Shown piece by piece: positions 43,291-47,796 of a DNA stretch of 47,796 nt (position 1 is the stretch's first letter; the number at the start of each line of letters is the position of its first letter). Origin of the DNA: an uncultured Lachnospiraceae bacterium (lineage in GTDB: Bacteria > Bacillota > Clostridia > Lachnospirales > Lachnospiraceae); the NCBI GenBank assembly GCA_946566685.1, contig CAMNXA010000023.1, positions 1 to 47,796 on the forward strand. Direction: 5' to 3'. The position numbers and the translations under genes are program-made. A model generated the notes under the pieces. That model had not been told where the DNA came from. It saw only the letters and a program-made list of their open reading frames with translations, and ran no database searches.

Positions 43291-44835
43291 GTGGAGACAA
43301 AGAAAAAAGAAATGGCAGCGTGGATGATTACAGTATTAATAACGAGTGTTATATTAATATTGGCGGTGCCGTTATTATTTGGTGCAGGATATACCTACCC
43401 GGCGGCAGACGATTTTATTGCCGAAAACGGTTCCATGTACCTGAGCAGTATCGTGGGGCCTGTCCGGGGGCCGCTCTATGCCGCATGGAATTATTTTATG
43501 GACTGGCAGGGCGCGTATACAACAAATGTATTGCTTTTTACAGTGATTCCCTTTAGTCGTTTCGGATTAGTCGGATTTCGCATAGGCATGGTGATACTTT
43601 CTTTTATGTTTCTGGGTTCGTTATATTTTATGGTTCATGCAGTCATACATTTTGGGCAGATAGCGGAACCTGAATGTGACAGCCATGGCCGGCAAAACAG
43701 AAAGCTATTCCTATATGCGGTGCTGTTGTTTGCCGTATTGGGCCTGCCGGGAACCTGGATAGGAAAAGAGGTGTTTTATTGGTATACGGCAGCGTTAGGA
43801 TATCTGGTTGGCATGATCAGCCTGTTCCTTTCGATTGGCTGGATGCTGTTGGCAAATGGCCGGGAAAAAAGCAAAGGGTGCTATATCTGCTCCATGCTGT
43901 TTGGGTTTCTGGCATCCGGCGTCAGCCCGCAGGTGGCATCCTTTGTCTGTTCCTGGCATTTGCTTATCTTGCTGACCTTGCTGCTGTCGGATGAACCGGG
44001 GAAGAAGATTCTTTTATGGGATATTTGTCCGTTTCTTATCTCATTATGCGGTGCGCTCATCAATGTTGCCGCTCCGGGCAGTATAAAAAGAAGCCAATCT
44101 ACCATGGGGGATGTTCCTTATGGGGTGTTGGATGCCATAAAAGACACTTTCATGGTTCAGAAAGAAGAATTTAGCCGGATATGGCATGATCCGTTGTTTA
44201 TTATGCTGGCAGTGATCGTGGTTTTCAGCGGAATCTGTTTTGAGGTGAGGGTGGTCAGAAGTAAAAGCCCTCTTACCTGGAGCGGTGTGCTTCTTGTGGC
44301 CGGCGGTGTGCTCATAAGCAATTTCCTGTGCATTTTTCCGGTGGTACTGGGGTATCATGGCGGCGGGCTCTCCAGTGACAGAACCCAATACGTAGCAGAA
44401 CTGGAGATTCGCTTTTCTCTCTTGTTTGGTTTATTATATATTGCGCAGTATATCCGGCAGGTGCTTACCGGGAAAGGCAAAGGGGATAAGATATTTTATT
44501 TGGCAGGTGCTGCGTTCGGCCTTTTGGGGTGTGCAGGAAGCCTTTTGTTCCTGAACGATTGTCCGGAAGAAATTACGTCCGGATTTTCTTTTGCATTGAT
44601 AAAGGAAATCTCAGATGGGACAGTGCAGGAAGTGTTCCATTTGCGAAAAGAAGTATTGGATGCACTGGGATCTGCCAGGGAGGGTACGGATGTATATTTA
44701 CAACTGCCGGAAATGCCGCCTACCAGGGTGACTTATTCGCAGGGGATTACCACGGAAGCGGACTGCCAGACCAACAAAGACGTTGCGGCCCTGTTTCATC
44801 TAAACTCGGTGGCGGTGGAATATGGGGGAGAGTAG
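43291..44835 (+). CDS. Polytopic membrane protein, DUF6056-like
   Basis: A 514-residue protein with about eleven membrane helices. After the first helix comes a loop with [12 protein letters not shown] and [14 protein letters not shown]. An acidic pair in the first external loop followed by an aromatic W-x-G-x-Y segment is typical of DUF6056 and other GT-C-like membrane glycosyltransferases. A role in adding sugars to surface polymers is possible but not shown. The start is GTG behind GGAGGGAG. It is divergent from mscL and monocistronic. Confidence 0.65.
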   Translation: METKKKEMAAWMITVLITSVILILAVPLLFGAGYTYPAADDFIAENGSMYLSSIVGPVRGPLYAAWNYFMDWQGAYTTNVLLFTVIPFSRFGLVGFRIGMVILSFMFLGSLYFMVHAVIHFGQIAEPECDSHGRQNRKLFLYAVLLFAVLGLPGTWIGKEVFYWYTAALGYLVGMISLFLSIGWMLLANGREKSKGCYICSMLFGFLASGVSPQVASFVCSWHLLILLTLLLSDEPGKKILLWDICPFLISLCGALINVAAPGSIKRSQSTMGDVPYGVLDAIKDTFMVQKEEFSRIWHDPLFIMLAVIVVFSGICFEVRVVRSKSPLTWSGVLLVAGGVLISNFLCIFPVVLGYHGGGLSSDRTQYVAELEIRFSLLFGLLYIAQYIRQVLTGKGKGDKIFYLAGAAFGLLGCAGSLLFLNDCPEEITSGFSFALIKEISDGTVQEVFHLRKEVLDALGSAREGTDVYLQLPEMPPTRVTYSQGITTEADCQTNKDVAALFHLNSVAVEYGGE

Positions 44836-44896
44836 CAGGATCAAGGTTCAGTAATCTTTGAAAATCAAAAGACAAACTGATTATGACAGGATAAAG

Positions 44897-44936
44897 AAGC
44901 GGGCAGGATACAGGATGGAAAGTATCCTGCCTGCTT
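44897..44936 (+). terminator. Stem-loop after the DUF6056-like gene
   Basis: AAGCGGGCAGGATAC (44897-44911) pairs with GTATCCTGCCTGCTT (44922-44936), one wobble in 15. No T-run follows, so termination strength is uncertain. The gap 44836-45048 holds nothing else that I recognise. Confidence 0.55.
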
Positions 44937-45048
44937 GTATGCAAAAACAAACAGACTATTGCAGATATAAAGATTATTAGATATGATAGTACAAAAGCGA
45001 AAGCAGGAAATTTACGATGATTGATGGGAACAGAAAGGAAGGGCGGTA

Positions 45049-46392
45049 ATGGCCGAGATTGAAATGTGGAAGTTTTTTGATGAAATGAATGAATTGGTTT
45101 ATGCTGCGGACATAGATACACACGAATTGCTTTATATGAATAAGAAGGCTTTACAATTGTATGGGTTGCAGTCGGCAGAGCAGCTGGCGGGCCGGAAATG
45201 CTATGAGGTGATGCAGAAGGCCTCTGCACCCTGTGCGATCTGCAACGGCCGGGAACTGTCAGAGGGATATTTTAAGGAATGGCGTTACTATAATCCTGTT
45301 GTGAATAAATATCTGATGGTAAAAGATACCATGCAGCAAATAGATGGAAGGAGAGTGCGCGTAGAACTTGCTATGGATGTCAGCGCTGACAACCAGCAGA
45401 AAAATATGGTACATAATTATCAGCATCTGGAGTCCTTGATCAACGAAGCACTGCGGATTGCCCTGCAGGCGTCTGATCCGGAGAATTCACTGAAAATCGT
45501 GCTGGAGTATCTGGGAAAGGCGCTGGAAGGTGAGAGAGCATATATTTTTGAGAAAAATGAAAAGGGCGGCGATGACAATACCTATGAGTGGGTTGCAAAC
45601 GGCGTTACACCACAGAAGGATAATCTGCAAAATGTGCCGCCTGAGGTCTGTGCAGGATGGTACCATATTTTTTATGAAGATAAGTGCGTGGTGATTGATG
45701 ACATCGAAAAAATCCGCACCAAGGACACTTTAGTATATGAAACCTTAAAACAGCAGAGTATTTCTTCTATTGTTGTAGTACCCCTTTGCAGTGATGGCAA
45801 TGTGATCGGATTTTATGGAGTGGATAACCCACCGGTGGAAACTTTGGGGTATACATCTAACATGCTTCAGATCATGGGACACTTTATAGAATCTTTGTTA
45901 AAGATGAGAAACCTGGTCAGAAACTTGCAGGCCATGTCATATTCTGATCAGCTGACACAGTTTGGCAATCGATATGCCATGAAGGAATATTTGGATCATT
46001 TCAGGCCTGACCGCAGCATCGGCATGGTTTATGGAGATATCACCGGACTAAAACGGGTGAATGATGAGGCGGGACATGAGGCGGGCGACCGCCTGATCCT
46101 TTCTGTCTGTCGGTGTATGCGGGAGGCCTTTGATGCTTCCTATACACTGTTCCGCATAGGCGGGGATGAACTGCTGGCCATTGGTGCAGGGATTGGCGAG
46201 ACAGCGTTTGGGGAGCAGGTGGAGCAGATGAAAGCCTATATGAAAGAATATGGTGTGAACATGTCGGTCGGTGCAGTTTGGAGAAACAATGCGGCAGAGG
46301 GGATCCAAAGCATCATGACGGAGGCAGAGAAACTGATGTACAAAGATAAGGCCTCCTATTATGCGGCGGCAGGAATTAACAGGAGGAAATAG
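45049..46392 (+). CDS. PAS-GAF-GGDEF protein (probable diguanylate cyclase)
   Basis: A 447-residue soluble signalling protein. A PAS-like domain (about 8-115) contains a cysteine cluster, KCYEVMQKASAPCAICNG. A GAF domain (about 150-295) and a GGDEF domain (about 305-447) follow. The active-site loop reads FRIGGDELLAIG, so the fifth motif residue is Leu instead of Phe. The metal-binding aspartates (GDITGLKRVND) are kept, so cyclic-di-GMP synthesis is plausible. No RxxD inhibitory site is obvious before the motif. The downstream ATPase gene begins eight bases after its stop. Confidence 0.87.
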   Translation: MAEIEMWKFFDEMNELVYAADIDTHELLYMNKKALQLYGLQSAEQLAGRKCYEVMQKASAPCAICNGRELSEGYFKEWRYYNPVVNKYLMVKDTMQQIDGRRVRVELAMDVSADNQQKNMVHNYQHLESLINEALRIALQASDPENSLKIVLEYLGKALEGERAYIFEKNEKGGDDNTYEWVANGVTPQKDNLQNVPPEVCAGWYHIFYEDKCVVIDDIEKIRTKDTLVYETLKQQSISSIVVVPLCSDGNVIGFYGVDNPPVETLGYTSNMLQIMGHFIESLLKMRNLVRNLQAMSYSDQLTQFGNRYAMKEYLDHFRPDRSIGMVYGDITGLKRVNDEAGHEAGDRLILSVCRCMREAFDASYTLFRIGGDELLAIGAGIGETAFGEQVEQMKAYMKEYGVNMSVGAVWRNNAAEGIQSIMTEAEKLMYKDKASYYAAAGINRRK

Positions 46393-46400
46393 GGCAGGCA

Positions 46401-47735
46401 GTGACCCTGATCTATGGACGCAGACGTGTCGGAAAGAGTGAATTGATCAAACAGATGCTCAGAGAGTCGGATATCCTGAGCATCTATTATGAGTGCAAGC
46501 AGACTACAGAATTGAATAATGTGGATAGTCTGGCGGTGCTGATTGCGGGGAAATTCGGGCTGCCGAAACCGGCTTTTGGCAGCATGGAGGAGGTTCTGGA
46601 TTTTTTGTTTCAGAAATCCTGTCAGGAAAAGCTGATTTTTGTTTTGGATGAGTACTCCTATCTTCGCGAATGCGTGACCGGTCTGGACAGTATTTTGCAG
46701 ACTCTCATTGATAAGTATAATGATAATAGCAGGTTCAAGTTGATTTTGTGCGGCTCTTTTGTGGATGTTATGAAGTCCCTTGTTTTTAGTGAAAATCCGC
46801 TGTATGGCCGCGTGGATCTGACAATTGATTTGAAACCGATGGATTATCTGGAGTCGGCCCTGTTTTATCCTGATTTTTCGAAGGAAGATAAAGTCAGATT
46901 ATACAGCGTGTTCGGCGGTATTCCTTATTTCAACAGACTGATCGATCCGGCGCTTACGGTGCGGGAGAATATTACGGAACTCATTACCTCCCCAGGTGCA
47001 CGGCTGGAAAATGAGGTATCCATGTACTTGAAGTCGGAGATAGCAAAGATTATCAATGTAAATGAGGTTTTTGATGCGCTTTCACGTGGCTTTTCCAAGT
47101 ACAGTGATATTCTTTCACAGTCGCATGTGTCCAGCGGTCCGGCTATGGTAGATGTACTGGAGAAGCTAATCCGTATGGAAATGGTGGAGAAGCAGGCACC
47201 GATCAATGATGAGAATAACCGCAAAAAGATAAAGTATCGAATAATCGATAATTTATCATTGTTTTATTACAGATATGTGTTTCGCTATTTATCGCAGATG
47301 AATGTCATGGAGCCAAATCAGTTCTATGAACGTTACATCAGGGAGGACTTTGAGACAGAATATGTACCGCGTATTTTTGAGACAATCTGTAAACGGTATT
47401 TGATCCGCTTAAATCGGCAGGGACTGTTGAAGGAACCTTTTGAAAAGATTGGCAGGTACTATTATGACGATCCGGTGCATAAAAGAAACGGTGAATTTGA
47501 CATTGTGACGAAGGATGCCAAAGGTTATATCTTTTATGAGGCGAAGTTCCGTAAAGAACCCATTTCAGAGGAAATGATCCGCACCGAGATTGCACAGGTG
47601 CAGGCAGCTGGTGTTTTGTGTTACAAATATGGTTTCCTGAGCAGATCGGGATTTACGGCCCAAAAGGCCGAGCATCGGATACTGATTTCCCTGGAGGATA
47701 TATATCAGGCAATGGATGGCGTCCATGAAGACTAA
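46401..47735 (+). CDS. DUF234-type ATPase/nuclease-like protein, N-terminus short
   Basis: A 444-residue P-loop ATPase of the archaeal-type ATPase group. The frame opens almost at the Walker A (YGRRRVGKSELI, residues 5-16); Walker B is LIFVLDEYSYL. The C-terminal DUF234 domain carries a PD-(D/E)XK-like core (RNGEFDIVT, YEAKFRK). Relatives start about 20 residues earlier with a GRxxE-L segment, which is missing here: an in-frame stop lies at 46377-46379. The best start is GTG at 46401, with GGAGG 14 bases away. It may be a 5'-truncated copy or still function. The last 60 bases of the window show nothing further. Confidence 0.8.
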   Translation: MTLIYGRRRVGKSELIKQMLRESDILSIYYECKQTTELNNVDSLAVLIAGKFGLPKPAFGSMEEVLDFLFQKSCQEKLIFVLDEYSYLRECVTGLDSILQTLIDKYNDNSRFKLILCGSFVDVMKSLVFSENPLYGRVDLTIDLKPMDYLESALFYPDFSKEDKVRLYSVFGGIPYFNRLIDPALTVRENITELITSPGARLENEVSMYLKSEIAKIINVNEVFDALSRGFSKYSDILSQSHVSSGPAMVDVLEKLIRMEMVEKQAPINDENNRKKIKYRIIDNLSLFYYRYVFRYLSQMNVMEPNQFYERYIREDFETEYVPRIFETICKRYLIRLNRQGLLKEPFEKIGRYYYDDPVHKRNGEFDIVTKDAKGYIFYEAKFRKEPISEEMIRTEIAQVQAAGVLCYKYGFLSRSGFTAQKAEHRILISLEDIYQAMDGVHED

Positions 47736-47796
47736 CGCATAGACTTCCGCTAAAAGCCATTACAGCAAGTAATTATTTTCCCGGTTTGCAATCTGT

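Overview
The window looks like chromosome of a Lachnospiraceae-type member of the Clostridia. GC is intermediate by eye, GGAGG ribosome sites are strong and TTG/GTG starts are frequent. A tryptophan T-box, a XylFII/LytS/YesN-like sugar sensing set with a monosaccharide ABC transporter, and a GHKL kinase all fit that group. I see no rRNA, tRNA, CRISPR array or intact IS. The first gene is cut by the left edge; the last ends inside the window.

Left third (1-15.7 kb): a TrkH/TrkA potassium uptake pair is followed by a sugar regulon. It contains a membrane-anchored sugar-binding sensor, a LytS/YesM-type kinase, a YesN-type AraC response regulator, a second sugar-binding lipoprotein, then the ChvE-like binding protein, ATPase and permease of a multiple-monosaccharide importer. 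Terminator-like hairpins separate the modules. A translationally coupled heterodimeric ABC exporter with one degenerate ATP site follows.

Middle (15.7-32.5 kb): a Uma2-like protein, a GHKL sensor kinase and the tail of an Rpn-type nuclease form one unit. A FlxA-like coiled-coil gene, a secreted ComEC-like metallo-beta-lactamase protein, a TrpB2 enzyme under a Trp-specific T-box, a cupin, a GH36 alpha-galactosidase, a MalY/PatB lyase, a large hybrid histidine kinase, an inositol monophosphatase-like enzyme and a nitroreductase follow. Two long imperfect palindromes (19.4-19.7 and 30.6-30.8 kb) share sequence. The first is bracketed by a 9-bp direct repeat like a MITE target duplication. A separate small palindromic repeat occurs four times in the window.

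Right third (32.5-47.8 kb): the most interesting part is a compact five-gene unit bounded by a strong promoter with a palindromic operator and a strong terminator. It encodes a ribbon-helix-helix regulator, an SPFH protein with a zinc-ribbon tail, a four-helix membrane protein, a 924-residue zinc ribbon-TIR-membrane helix-leucine-rich-repeat protein, and another membrane protein. About 1.5 kb further on, a second TIR protein has a TIR-membrane helix-DUF6273-like layout. Both look like cytoplasmic TIR domains wired through the membrane to an external domain, resembling a Toll-like receptor in reversed chain order. A MATE exporter, a secreted protein, MscL with a zinc-ribbon tail, a DUF6056-like membrane protein, a GGDEF protein and an N-terminally short DUF234 ATPase complete the window.
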